From Frankiaceae bacterium (GTDB lineage: Bacteria; Actinomycetota; Actinomycetes; JADGOU01): a DNA stretch of 14,687 bases. Location: NCBI GenBank assembly GCA_017882835.1, contig JADGOU010000038.1, positions 1-14,687 on the forward strand, written 5' to 3'. The translations under genes were made by a program, and so were the position numbers. Of the stretch, positions 5,942 through 13,366 are shown piece after piece. Numbering within the stretch: position 1 is the first letter of the stretch; the number at the start of each line of letters is the position of its first letter. The notes below the pieces were generated by a model. That model was not told where the DNA came from. It ran no database searches and saw only the letters and a program-made list of their open reading frames with translations.

Positions 5942-7339
5942 GTGACTGCGAACCAACCAGGTCTGGCTGGGCCGGGGGCGCTGGCCGGTAGCGGGCCAGC
6001 ATCGGTACCGACGCAACCGGCCTGGCCGGCCCCGGTCGCGGACTGCCCGGTCGCGGCCGTGGTGCGCCTGCCGGGGTCCAAGTCGGTCACCAACCGGGCA
6101 TTGGTGCTGGCCGCGCTGGCCGGTGGTCGGTCGGTGCTGACCGAGCCCCTGCGCAGCCGGGACACGCTGCTGATGGCGGCCGGCCTGCGCGCCCTCGGGG
6201 TGCCGGTCCGCGACCTCGACCCGCCGGCGGGCGCGGCAGCCGGTCAGAGCGCAGCGGGCTGGGTCGTGGATGGGGTGGCCGGGCCACTGCACCCGACCGC
6301 GCCCCGGGTGGACACCGGCAACGCCGGCACGGTGGCCCGCTTCCTCCCCCCCATCGCTGCCCTGGCTACCACCGCGGTCACCTTCGACGGTGACCCGCGG
6401 ATGCGGGAACGTCCACTCGGTCCGCTGTTGTCCGCCCTGCGGGCGCTCGGCGTAAACGTCGACGACGGCGGGCGGGGCCGGTTGCCCGTGCAGGTCCGCG
6501 GCCGGGGGGCGGTGCCCGGCGGTGCGGTGATCCTGGACGCGTCCGGCTCGAGCCAGCTGGTGTCTGGCTTGCTGCTCGCCGGCGCCCGGTACGACGCCGG
6601 CGTGGCCGTTCGCCACCGCGGCCCGCCGGTGCCCAGTGCCGCGCACCTCGCGATGACCGTCGCGATGCTGCGGGCCGCCGGGGCGGTGGTCGACGACGTC
6701 GACCCGCAGCGCTGGTGCGTCCAGTCCGGACCGCTGCGCGCGCGGGACTGGGCGGTCGAGCCGGACCTGTCCTCGGCCGCGGCCTTCCTCGCGGCCGCCA
6801 TGGTGACCGCCGGGCGGGTCCGCGTGCCCGGGTGGCCGGCGGACACCACCCAGCCGGGGGCGGTGCTGCCGGAGCTGCTGAGTCGGATGGGCGCCCGCTG
6901 GTCGCTGGCTGCCGACGGCCTGGAGCTCACCGGACCGGCAACCATCAGCGGCATCGACGCTGACCTGCGCGACTGCGGTGAGCTCGCCCCGGTGCTGGCG
7001 GCCGTCGCTGCGCTGGCCTCGACTCCCAGTCGATTGCGCGGGATCGCACATCTGCGCCTGCAGGAGACCGACCGGTTGGCCGCGCTGGCGCGCGAGCTCG
7101 GCCGGCTCGGTGGCGACGTGCGGGAGACCGCCGACGGACTGGAGATCCGGCCGCGGCCGCTGCACGGCGGACCGGTCGCGACGTACGCCGATCATCGGCT
7201 GGCGATGGCGGCGGCGGTGCTCGGGCTGGTGGTCCCCGGCGTGCTGGTGGAGGACGTGGCCACCACGGCGAAGACCGTGCCGGACTTCGTCGACCGGTGG
7301 GCAGGACTGCTCGCCGGCCGCTCCGGAGCGGCCGACTGA
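5942..7339 (+). CDS. aroA: 3-phosphoshikimate 1-carboxyvinyltransferase (EPSP synthase)
   Basis: Joins phosphoenolpyruvate and shikimate-3-phosphate to make EPSP, the sixth shikimate-pathway step toward chorismate and aromatic amino acids. 465 residues. Visible: LPGSKSVTNRALVLAALAGG near 43-62 (substrate binding); DTGNAGTVARFLPP near 124-137; DGDPRMRERPLGPL near 149-162; SSQLVSGLLL near 203-212; DCGEL at 344 (the catalytic Asp position); QETDRLAALA near 374-383; ATYADHRLAMA near 413-423; TTAKTVPDF with Lys444. GTG 5942 is used; GGGAAG lies upstream, and an in-frame GTG at 5927 is a close alternative. The N-terminus of about 38 residues before the domain is Pro/Ala-rich and longer than usual. 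rsgA follows without a gap. Confidence 0.95.
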   Translation: MTANQPGLAGPGALAGSGPASVPTQPAWPAPVADCPVAAVVRLPGSKSVTNRALVLAALAGGRSVLTEPLRSRDTLLMAAGLRALGVPVRDLDPPAGAAAGQSAAGWVVDGVAGPLHPTAPRVDTGNAGTVARFLPPIAALATTAVTFDGDPRMRERPLGPLLSALRALGVNVDDGGRGRLPVQVRGRGAVPGGAVILDASGSSQLVSGLLLAGARYDAGVAVRHRGPPVPSAAHLAMTVAMLRAAGAVVDDVDPQRWCVQSGPLRARDWAVEPDLSSAAAFLAAAMVTAGRVRVPGWPADTTQPGAVLPELLSRMGARWSLAADGLELTGPATISGIDADLRDCGELAPVLAAVAALASTPSRLRGIAHLRLQETDRLAALARELGRLGGDVRETADGLEIRPRPLHGGPVATYADHRLAMAAAVLGLVVPGVLVEDVATTAKTVPDFVDRWAGLLAGRSGAAD

Positions 7340-8346
7340 GCCCGCGTGAGCTCGACGAAGACGACGTCCGGGTCCGTCCCGGGCGCGGCTCGCGGCCGCG
7401 TACCCGGATCCGGCCCCAACACCTGGCAGCGGCCGACGGCATGGTCGTCAGCGTGGACCGCGGCCGCTACGGCTGCGTGGTCGACGGAGTCGACGACGGA
7501 ATGGTCGTGACCGCGATGCGGGCCCGGGAGCTCGGCCGGCGGGCGGTCGTCGTCGGCGACCGGGTCTCGCTGGTGGGCGACGTGACCGCGGCAGCCGGCA
7601 CGCTGGCCCGGATCGTGCGAGTGGCCACGCGCGCCAGCGTGCTGCGGCGCAGCGCCGACGACATCGACCCGGTCGAGCGGGTCATCGTCGCCAACGCCGA
7701 CCTGCTCGTGGTGGTGACCGCACTGGCCGATCCACCGCCGCGGTCGCGACTGATCGACCGGTGCCTGGTAGCTGCCTACGACGGCGGCCTGACGCCGCTG
7801 CTCTGCCTGACCAAGAGCGACCTCGGTGACGGGGCGGCGCTGACCGCGGCGTACCGGCCGCTCGGAGTGGAGGTGATGACGACCGGCCGAGCGGCTGACG
7901 GCAGTCTGGTCGGGCTGGCCCAGCTGCGCCGATGGGTCGACCGCCGGGTCAGCGTCTTCTTCGGCCAGTCCGGTGTCGGCAAGTCCACGCTGGTCAACGC
8001 CCTGGTGCCGGACGCCGACCGGGCCACCGGCATGGTCAACGTCGTGACCGGTCGGGGCCGGCACACCTCCTCCTCCGTGGCCGCGCTGCGCCTGCCGGCC
8101 GGCGGTTGGGTGGTGGACACCCCAGGCATCCGATCCTTCGGGCTCGGCCACGTCACGCCGGCCCGGGTGCTGGCCGCGTTCCCGGACTTGGCGGCGGCAG
8201 CGGACGGGTGCCCGCCCGGCTGTTCGCATGCCCTGGGCGCTCCCCGTTGCGCGCTCGACCGGGAGGTGACCGCCGGTCGGGTGGAGCCGACCCGGCTGGA
8301 CTCGCTGCGCCGGGTGCTCGCTGCCCGGGACGGTGGTCAGGACTGA
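7297..8346 (+). CDS. rsgA: Circularly permuted small-ribosomal-subunit GTPase RsgA
   Basis: GTPase that binds the maturing 30S subunit and checks its decoding centre. The permuted motif order is diagnostic: G4 TKSD at 172-175 comes before G1 GQSGVGKST at 223-231 and G3 DTPG at 274-277. An N-terminal OB fold (about 47-115) and a C-terminal zinc knuckle with Cys305, Cys309, His311 and Cys318 are present, as is the GRGRHTS switch segment at 252-258. The start is uncertain. ATG 7297 overlaps aroA by 43 bp and has no ribosome site. A CTG at 7336 overlaps the aroA stop, has GGAG seven bases upstream, and puts the usual actinobacterial LDEDDVRVRPG near the N-terminus. Either way it is coupled to aroA. 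Confidence 0.93.
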   Translation: MGRTARRPLRSGRLSPRELDEDDVRVRPGRGSRPRTRIRPQHLAAADGMVVSVDRGRYGCVVDGVDDGMVVTAMRARELGRRAVVVGDRVSLVGDVTAAAGTLARIVRVATRASVLRRSADDIDPVERVIVANADLLVVVTALADPPPRSRLIDRCLVAAYDGGLTPLLCLTKSDLGDGAALTAAYRPLGVEVMTTGRAADGSLVGLAQLRRWVDRRVSVFFGQSGVGKSTLVNALVPDADRATGMVNVVTGRGRHTSSSVAALRLPAGGWVVDTPGIRSFGLGHVTPARVLAAFPDLAAAADGCPPGCSHALGAPRCALDREVTAGRVEPTRLDSLRRVLAARDGGQD

Positions 8347-8467
8347 CGCGATCTGCACCGGCGACCGGCCGACCGATGAGTTCGGGGCCGCCGCGACGTC
8401 CAAGGTGGTGACATCGTTGCCGCATCGCCTATGCCCAGGGTTGCTAGGGATTAGGGAGGGAGCCCCT

Positions 8468-9268
8468 ATGCCGAATCGCGAGACCGCCCCCATCGGAGCA
8501 CCGTGCTGGGTCGGGCTGACGACCGCCGACCTCGAGCGCAGTCGAGCGTTCTACTGCCAACTGTTCGGCTGGACCGCCGAGGAGCCGGTCGCGGAGCTCG
8601 GCGGCTACGTCAACTTTGCCAAGGACGGCGTCCGGGTGGCCGGCTGCATGGCAAGCCAGCCTGGCTCGGGCGCGCTCGACGTCTGGTCGGTCTACCTGGC
8701 CACCGATGACGCGGAGAAGACCCTCGCCGCCGCCACCGCCCACGGCGGCCAGGTGCACGTCCCGGCTATGGCTGTCGACGACCTCGGCATCATGGCCTTC
8801 ATTGGCGACCCCGGGGGTGCCGGAATCGGCCTCTGGCAGCCCGGCCTGTTCCCGGGCTTCGGAGTGCTCGGCGAGCCCGGCACTCCAAGCTGGTTCGAGC
8901 TGCACACCCGGGACTATGCGGCCGCCGTCGGCTTCTACCGCGACGTCTTCCGCTGGCAGACCAAGGTCGTCAGCGACACCCCGGAGTTCCGCTACACGGT
9001 GCTGCGGGAGGGCGAGGCGTGGCTGGCCGGAGTCATGGACGCCACCGGCCTCCTCGCCGCGGGAGTCCCCGCGCACTGGTCGATCTACTTCGGGGTCGAC
9101 GACACCGACGCCGCGCTAGCCCAGGTCGTCGACTTGGGCGGCTCGGTCCTGCTGCCAGCTGAGGACACGCCATACGGCCGCCTGGCCGCGGCCAGTGACC
9201 CGACCGGTACGGCGTTCAAGCTGGTCGCCCCCAACGCGGCCATGCCGGCGAGGACCTCCTCGACCTGA
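8468..9268 (+). CDS. VOC-superfamily protein with two glyoxalase-like domains
   Basis: 266 residues made of two tandem vicinal-oxygen-chelate modules, about 10-125 and 135-258. Repeated signatures are visible: WVGLTTADLERSRAFYCQLFGW then WFELHTRDYAAAVGFYRDVFRW at each module start, and GDPGGAGIGLWQP then SDPTGTAFKLV at the ends. It resembles the mycobacterial CFP30B/Rv0577 group, whose biochemical role is unsettled (methylglyoxal-related and antibiotic-related roles have been suggested). Metal ligands cannot be assigned with certainty. ATG 8468 has GGAGG eight bases upstream. The gene sits between rsgA (121 bp upstream) and hisN. Confidence 0.88.
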   Translation: MPNRETAPIGAPCWVGLTTADLERSRAFYCQLFGWTAEEPVAELGGYVNFAKDGVRVAGCMASQPGSGALDVWSVYLATDDAEKTLAAATAHGGQVHVPAMAVDDLGIMAFIGDPGGAGIGLWQPGLFPGFGVLGEPGTPSWFELHTRDYAAAVGFYRDVFRWQTKVVSDTPEFRYTVLREGEAWLAGVMDATGLLAAGVPAHWSIYFGVDDTDAALAQVVDLGGSVLLPAEDTPYGRLAAASDPTGTAFKLVAPNAAMPARTSST

Positions 9269-9528
9269 GGCGATCGCCAGCTACATCGCGCCCCTCCGCC
9301 CGGAACACCCACCGACCGGCCACGTTGACCGCGAGTCCGCGGCGCTCCGCACCGAGCCAGCGCCCCGGTCGTCGACCGCAGGTCCACCGCTGCAGCTGCG
9401 GCCACCTCGGCCGGCGTAACGGCGCCGAGGATGAGCGCGGCCGCCACCCGGAGCCGGTCCGGCTCGGCCCCCAGGCCGAGCAGTTCCACGGCCTGCAGTG
9501 GGGTGCGTACGGCGGAGGCAGCGGGCAC
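9216..9528 (-). pseudogene. Frameshifted winged-helix (DNA-binding) protein remnant
   Basis: Read from GTG 9528, the minus strand encodes a credible helix-turn-helix: AVELLGLGAEPDRLRVAAALILG, TPAEVAAAAAVDLRSTTGALA. Near 9350 the sense moves to another frame, giving GAERRGLAVNVAGRWVFRAEG, a recognition-helix end plus wing. Dropping one base near 9350-9355 restores ALA-x5-GL, the spacing usual for such domains. The restored frame runs to 9216 and overlaps the VOC gene end by 53 bp. It looks like the N-terminal HTH of actinobacterial DUF2087-type regulators without the DUF2087 half, but that is from memory. TACGAT (minus strand, 9542-9537) is a possible -10 for it. A sequencing error, or a non-coding stretch, are the alternatives. 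Confidence 0.4.
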
Positions 9529-9550
9529 GGACGCCGATCGTACCGCCAGG

Positions 9551-9556
9551 TAGCCT
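9551..9556 (+). promoter_or_regulatory. Candidate -10 hexamer of a leaderless promoter for hisN
   Basis: TAGCCT fits TANNNT and ends seven bases before GTG 9564, which has no Shine-Dalgarno sequence. Transcription would start at or one base before the start codon. The arrangement is like that of the DtxR-like gene at 4209. Confidence 0.42.
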
Positions 9557-9563
9557 GCCGGCC

Positions 9564-10370
9564 GTGACTGCAGCCGAGTCCTGGGCCGACGACCTGCGAT
9601 TGGCACTGCGGCTGGCGGATGCCGCCGACGCGATCACCCTCGACCGGTTTCGCGCGCTCGATCTCAAGGTCGAGACCAAGCCAGACCTGACTCCGGTCAG
9701 TGACGCCGACCGGGCCGCCGAGCAGGCCGTGCGGTCGCTGCTGGCGGATGCGCGTCCGGGCGACGCCGTCATGGGCGAGGAGTACGGCGACACCGGCACC
9801 GGTTCCCGCCGGTGGGTGATCGACCCCATCGACGGGACCAAGAACTTCGTCCGCGGCGTACCGGTCTGGGCGAGTCTGCTGGCGCTGCAGGTCCACGGCG
9901 AGGTGGTCGTCGGCGTGGTGTCGGCGCCGGCGCTGAATCGACGTTGGTACGCCGCCCGGGGCTCCGGTGCCTGGGCCGGTCACCTCGGACAGCCGGCGCG
10001 CCGGTGCCGGGTATCGACCGTCGGGACGCTGGCCGACGCCGCACTGTCCTACTCCAGCCTGGGCGGTTGGGCGGAGCTCGGCCGGCTGCCCGGCCTGCTG
10101 GAGCTGTCCGGCCAGGTCTGGCGGAGCCGGGCGTTCGGCGACTTCTGGTCGCACGTGCTGGTGGCCGAGGGGGCAGTCGACGTCTCCTGCGAGCCCGAGG
10201 TGTCGTTGTGGGACGTCGCCCCCCTACAGGTAATCGTGGAGGAGGCCGGCGGCCGGTTCAGCGACCTGGCCGGCAACCGGCGCCCGGACGGCGGCAGCGT
10301 GGTGTGCACCAACGGCCGGTTGCACGAGGTGACCTTGCGCCTGCTCAGCAGCGATCAGGCCGGCCGGTAG
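9564..10370 (+). CDS. hisN: Histidinol-phosphatase, inositol-monophosphatase family
   Basis: Mg-dependent phosphatase that converts L-histidinol phosphate to L-histidinol in histidine synthesis, the type used by actinobacteria. 268 residues. Visible: DRFRALDLKVETKPDLTPVSDADRAAE near 27-53; GEEYG at 71-75; the metal-binding DPIDGTKNFVRGVPVW near 87-102; VSAPALNRRWYAARG; FGDFWSHVLVAEGAVD; and WDVAPLQVIVEEAGG, the second metal site. It follows Mycobacterium tuberculosis HisN (Rv3137) closely through these segments, which separates it from general inositol monophosphatases. It is converging and nearly abutting (1 bp) with the PPOX gene. The GTG 9564 start fits the family N-terminus and the leaderless promoter. 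Confidence 0.93.
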   Translation: MTAAESWADDLRLALRLADAADAITLDRFRALDLKVETKPDLTPVSDADRAAEQAVRSLLADARPGDAVMGEEYGDTGTGSRRWVIDPIDGTKNFVRGVPVWASLLALQVHGEVVVGVVSAPALNRRWYAARGSGAWAGHLGQPARRCRVSTVGTLADAALSYSSLGGWAELGRLPGLLELSGQVWRSRAFGDFWSHVLVAEGAVDVSCEPEVSLWDVAPLQVIVEEAGGRFSDLAGNRRPDGGSVVCTNGRLHEVTLRLLSSDQAGR

Positions 10371-10371
10371 C

Positions 10372-10803
10372 TCAGGTCCCGGACTGGTGGCTGATCCGGC
10401 GACCGGTGACCTGCGTCGGCCGGATCCGGATCCAGTGCGGCTTGGCCTGGGCGTCGGACCACGGCCGCAACCCGTAGCTCTCCAGCCGGTGCAACTCCGC
10501 GTCCTCGAGCACCAGCTCGGCGGTTCCCGACACCACCACGCTCCAGCCCTCGCGCAGTCCCGGCTCGAAGCCGTCGACCTCGAAGCCAACGACGGACGCT
10601 GACTCCGCCGCCCGCAGCTTCGTCCCGGCCGCCGTCCGAAAGACGATCGACGCGCCGTCCATGGCGTGGTTGACCGGAAGGATCACCAGCTCTCCGTCGG
10701 AGATGAAGGCCACCCGGCCCACCGGGGTCTGGGCCAGCAGCAGAAGGCACTCGTCGTAGGGCAGCACCTCGAGCCCGCTGTGGTCCTGCGCCGACGCCGC
10801 CAT
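10372..10803 (-). CDS. Pyridoxamine 5'-phosphate oxidase-fold flavin/F420-binding protein
   Basis: 143-residue split-barrel protein of the PPOX-like family. Visible: ECLLLLAQTPVGRVAFISDGELVILPVNHAMDGASIVFRTAAGTKL, the family's opening strands, then SVVGFEVDGFEP and EGWSVVVSGTAELV, and a C-terminal RIRPTQVTGRRI. Members bind FMN, F420 or haem; the ligand and substrate here cannot be told. ATG 10803 has a textbook AGGAGG six bases upstream. Transcribed in the same direction as yqgE, 105 bp downstream of it. Confidence 0.87.
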   Translation of the reverse strand: MAASAQDHSGLEVLPYDECLLLLAQTPVGRVAFISDGELVILPVNHAMDGASIVFRTAAGTKLRAAESASVVGFEVDGFEPGLREGWSVVVSGTAELVLEDAELHRLESYGLRPWSDAQAKPHWIRIRPTQVTGRRISHQSGT

Positions 10804-10908
10804 GGCTGCCTCCTGGAACTCATCTGGACGCTAAGCGCGCCCGAATCGGCTCGGAAGGGACGATGGTCTCACCGTGCCCGCCGGCGCTGCACAAGGTCTC
10901 GTCTCGGC

Positions 10909-11583
10909 TCAGTTCAGCGACGGGTCCGGCGGGTACGTCGCCACGAAGGCGAGCTGCCCGGGCTGGCGCCGCAGCACATCGCGCCAGAGCCGCTCGGGTT
11001 GTTCGCTGAAGACGTCCTGCGGACGGGAATCGACCACGAACCACGCCTGCGCCGCGATCTCGGCTTCCAGCTGGCCGGCACCCCAGCCGGCGTAGCCGGC
11101 GAAGACCCGAATGCGCTCCACCACCCCGAACGCCGTCGTCGGTTCCTCGGTCAGGTCCAGGACGCCGAGGTGGGGCAGCAACGGCCGCCACCCGCGGCCC
11201 GCCTCGGCGGGGGATGATCCGGCGGGGGATGATCCGGCGGGGGATGATCCGGCGGGGGGTGATCCGGCGGAGCTCGATCCGGCGGGGCTTGATCCGGCGA
11301 GCCCCGTTCCGGCGGAGCTCGATCCGGCGACCGGTGCGGCCAGGCAGATGGCGGCGCTGGGCGAAATCGGCCCGCCGGTGAATACCACGGGAGGCCTGGC
11401 GGCCAGCGGTTCCCAGCCCGCGACAACGTCGGCGACCGGCAGCGCCATCGGTTGGTTGAGCACCAACCCGAGCGCTCCCTCGGCCGTGTGCTCGAGCACC
11501 AACACCACCGCCCGAGCGAAGTTGCCGTCGGTGAGGACGGGAGCGGCGACCAGCAGCCGCCCCTGCAACGACGTCTCGACCAT
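10909..11583 (-). CDS. YqgE/AlgH (UPF0301) family protein with a repeat insertion
   Basis: 224 residues of the YqgE/AlgH family, a conserved cytosolic protein of unproven function (AlgH was linked to alginate control in Pseudomonas). Visible: GRLLVAAPVLTDGNFARAVVLVLEHTAEGALGLVLNQP near 8-45; VFTGGPIS near 67-74; then after an insertion LGVLDLTEEP near 139-148; RVFAGYAGWGAGQLEAEIAAQAWF near 159-182; LWRDVLRR. The insertion, residues 87-126, is eight pentapeptides of the GSSPA type encoded by a 15-bp tandem repeat; without it the protein has the family's usual length of about 185. The insertion falls between conserved blocks, so folding may survive. ATG 11583 has only a short GGGGG before it. 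Confidence 0.9.
   Translation of the reverse strand: MVETSLQGRLLVAAPVLTDGNFARAVVLVLEHTAEGALGLVLNQPMALPVADVVAGWEPLAARPPVVFTGGPISPSAAICLAAPVAGSSSAGTGLAGSSPAGSSSAGSPPAGSSPAGSSPAGSSPAEAGRGWRPLLPHLGVLDLTEEPTTAFGVVERIRVFAGYAGWGAGQLEAEIAAQAWFVVDSRPQDVFSEQPERLWRDVLRRQPGQLAFVATYPPDPSLN
11205..11324. repeat. 15-bp minisatellite, eight tandem units, inside yqgE
   Basis: Eight units of 15 bp on the pattern CGGCGGGGGATGATC. The first three are identical, the fourth differs by one base, and units 5-8 are more diverged but keep CGGCG and most keep GATC. A ninth partial copy (CGGCGA) follows at 11325. Because the period is a multiple of three, copy-number change would keep the yqgE frame. Confidence 0.95.
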
Positions 11584-11630
11584 GCCCCCAGAATGCCCTG
11601 GACAGTCCCCACTGATGCCGCAGTTCGTGG

Positions 11631-11666
11631 TCCCCGCCGGTATTTCGTGCCGGCACTTGGCGGGGC
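11631..11666. other. Intergenic stem-loop between gabD and yqgE
   Basis: CCCCGCC (11632-11638) pairs with GGCGGGG (11659-11665); the loop contains the 10-bp palindrome GTGCCGGCAC (11647-11656). It lies in the 129-bp gap downstream of the gabD stop and could end gabD transcription, but there is no U-tract. Confidence 0.25.
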
Positions 11667-11712
11667 GCGGGGACGCCGCCTGGGGTGGCCATAAGGTCCA
11701 CAGGGTGTGGGG

Positions 11713-13122
11713 CTACGGGGTGCGGGCCGAGGTCTGTTGGGCGCCTCCCTCGCCGATCCACACCGACTTGACGTTGCAGAAGGCGCGGATCCCGTGCGCC
11801 GCCAGCTCGCGGCCGTAGCCGGAGCTCTTCACGCCGCCGAACGGCAGCTCGGAGTAAGAGGTCGTCATCCCGTTGACGAACACCGCGCCCGCCTGGACGT
11901 CGCGAACGAAGCGCTCCTGCTCGTGCGCGTTGTTAGACCACACGTTCGATCCCAGGCCGAACTCGGTCGCGTTGGCCAACGCGATCGCCTCATCCAGGTC
12001 GCGCACCCGGTGCACCTGGGCGACCGGGCCGAAGACCTCCTCGGCGTACATCCGCATCTGCGGCGTCACTCCGGTGACGACCGTTGGCGGGTAATACCAG
12101 CCCGGACCGCCCAGCCGCTGGCCGCCGCACAGCACCCGCGCGCCGCGGTCCACGGCGTCGGTGACGAGCTCCTCGACGTCGCGGCGCCCCTGCTCGGTGG
12201 CGAGCGGGCCGATGTCGGTCGAGCCCTCCATCGGGTCGCCGACGCGCAGCGCCGCCATCGCCGCCACGAAACGTCGCTCGAAGTCCTCGGCGACGTCGGC
12301 GTGGACGATGAAGCGCTTCGCCGCGATGCAGCTCTGACCATTGTTCTGACAGCGCGCCGTCGCCGCCACCTCGGCCGCCCGGTCGAGGTCAGCCGACGGC
12401 AGGACGACGAACGGGTCGCTACCGCCCAGCTCGAGGACCGTCGTCTTGATCTGGTCGCCGGCGACCGACGCCACCGCCCGCCCAGCGGGCGTGCTGCCGG
12501 TCAGCGTCGCGGCCCGCACCCGGTCGTCGCGCAGGATGCGCTCAACCTGGTTGGAGCCGACCAGCAGGGTCTGGAACACGTCGGGCGGAGAGCCGGCCCG
12601 GCGGAACAGGCCCTCGAGATACAGCGCGGTCTGCGGCACGTTGGAGGCGTGCTTGAGCAGGCCGACGTTGCCCGCCATCAGCGCGGGAGCGGCGAACCGC
12701 ATCACCTGCCACAGCGGGAAGTTCCACGGCATGATCGCGAGTACCGGGCCGAGCGGCTGGTAGCAGGCGTAGGCCCGGCGGGCGCCAACCGCGGCCGGGT
12801 CCGCCGGTTCGTCGGCCAGCAACCGCTCGGCGTGCTCGGCAAAGTAGCGGCAGCCGAGGGCGCACTTGCTCACCTCCGCGCCGGCGGCCGTCAGGGTCTT
12901 GCCCATCTCGGTCGTCATGAGCCGAGCCACCTCGTCGCGCTCGGCGTCGAGCCGGTCGGCAGCGGCGCGCATCCAGCCGGCGCGCTCGGCGAAGCTGGTT
13001 TGGCGGTACGCCGCGAACGCCTCCACGGCGCGGTGCAGCCGATTATCCAGCTCGTTGTCCGACAAGGCGTCGAACGTCTTCAGCGTCTGTCCGGTGGCCG
13101 GGTTCACTGTCGCGATCGACAT
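11713..13122 (-). CDS. gabD: Succinate-semialdehyde dehydrogenase (GabD1-type aldehyde dehydrogenase)
   Basis: Oxidises succinate semialdehyde to succinate with NAD(P)+, the second step of GABA breakdown. 469 residues, slightly short for an aldehyde dehydrogenase, as in GabD1. Visible: IMPWNFPLWQ near 130-139 with Asn134; LLKHASNVP with Lys157; LTGSTPAG near 207-214; ELGGSDPFVV with general base Glu231; NNGQSCIAAKRFIVH with nucleophile Cys265; EEVFGPV; and the C-terminal ELPFGGVKSSGYGREL. The NGQSCIAAKRFIVH core is shared with mycobacterial GabD1 (Rv0234c). Its role is supported by the divergent gabT. ATG 13122 has AGGAG upstream. Other semialdehydes (glutarate semialdehyde) are possible substrates. 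Confidence 0.92.
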   Translation of the reverse strand: MSIATVNPATGQTLKTFDALSDNELDNRLHRAVEAFAAYRQTSFAERAGWMRAAADRLDAERDEVARLMTTEMGKTLTAAGAEVSKCALGCRYFAEHAERLLADEPADPAAVGARRAYACYQPLGPVLAIMPWNFPLWQVMRFAAPALMAGNVGLLKHASNVPQTALYLEGLFRRAGSPPDVFQTLLVGSNQVERILRDDRVRAATLTGSTPAGRAVASVAGDQIKTTVLELGGSDPFVVLPSADLDRAAEVAATARCQNNGQSCIAAKRFIVHADVAEDFERRFVAAMAALRVGDPMEGSTDIGPLATEQGRRDVEELVTDAVDRGARVLCGGQRLGGPGWYYPPTVVTGVTPQMRMYAEEVFGPVAQVHRVRDLDEAIALANATEFGLGSNVWSNNAHEQERFVRDVQAGAVFVNGMTTSYSELPFGGVKSSGYGRELAAHGIRAFCNVKSVWIGEGGAQQTSARTP

Positions 13123-13165
13123 GGCAGCTCCTGGAGTCGAGTCGCTCCTCGACGTTCCCGCAGCC

Positions 13166-13185
13166 GGCTCGGCTAAAGCCGAGCC
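13166..13185. promoter_or_regulatory. 20-bp palindrome between gabD and gabT
   Basis: A perfect inverted repeat with 9-bp arms (GGCTCGGCT / AGCCGAGCC) and an AA centre, 44 bp upstream of the gabD start. It could be an operator for gabD or a transcript hairpin. No T-run follows on either strand, which argues against an intrinsic terminator. Confidence 0.42.
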
Positions 13186-13191
13186 CGGGAT

Positions 13192-13227
13192 AGATGTCAG
13201 CCGCTAGTTAGCCAGATGTCAGCCGCT
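13192..13227. repeat. Pair of 14-bp direct repeats between gabD and gabT
   Basis: AGATGTCAGCCGCT occurs at 13192-13205 and again at 13214-13227, exactly 22 bp apart (two helical turns). They sit in the 244-bp divergent region, next to the 20-bp palindrome. Exact repetition on one face of the helix suggests binding of a dimeric regulator, for example a GabR- or GntR-like protein, but no such gene is in the window. Confidence 0.45.
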
Positions 13228-13366
13228 CGGCCGAGGTGAGCCGGCGAAGGGTGCACCCGGCCGCCCAGCGGGTAGCACCGGCGACAGACCGGCAGCAAAC
13301 CGGCAACCGCGCCCTGGTGAACTGGGCCCAGGTGCGGCGCGCCGGAGACGAGAAGGGGGCACGCAC

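Noticed and set aside
5293..6165. 290-residue version of the DksA-like protein
   Set aside because: The upstream 172 codons run antisense to aroA and through its promoter region; a GTG with a ribosome site at 5649 fits the family length.
5792..7195. Minus-strand open frame of 467 codons opposite aroA
   Set aside because: Shadow of aroA; low-complexity Arg/Gln/His-rich product with no recognisable family.
11205..11330. Tandem repeats considered as a CRISPR array
   Set aside because: Units are 15 bp, directly adjacent without spacers, and lie in frame in a coding gene.
11707..13176. Plus-strand open frame of 489 codons opposite gabD
   Set aside because: Shadow of the aldehyde dehydrogenase, whose catalytic motifs lie on the minus strand.
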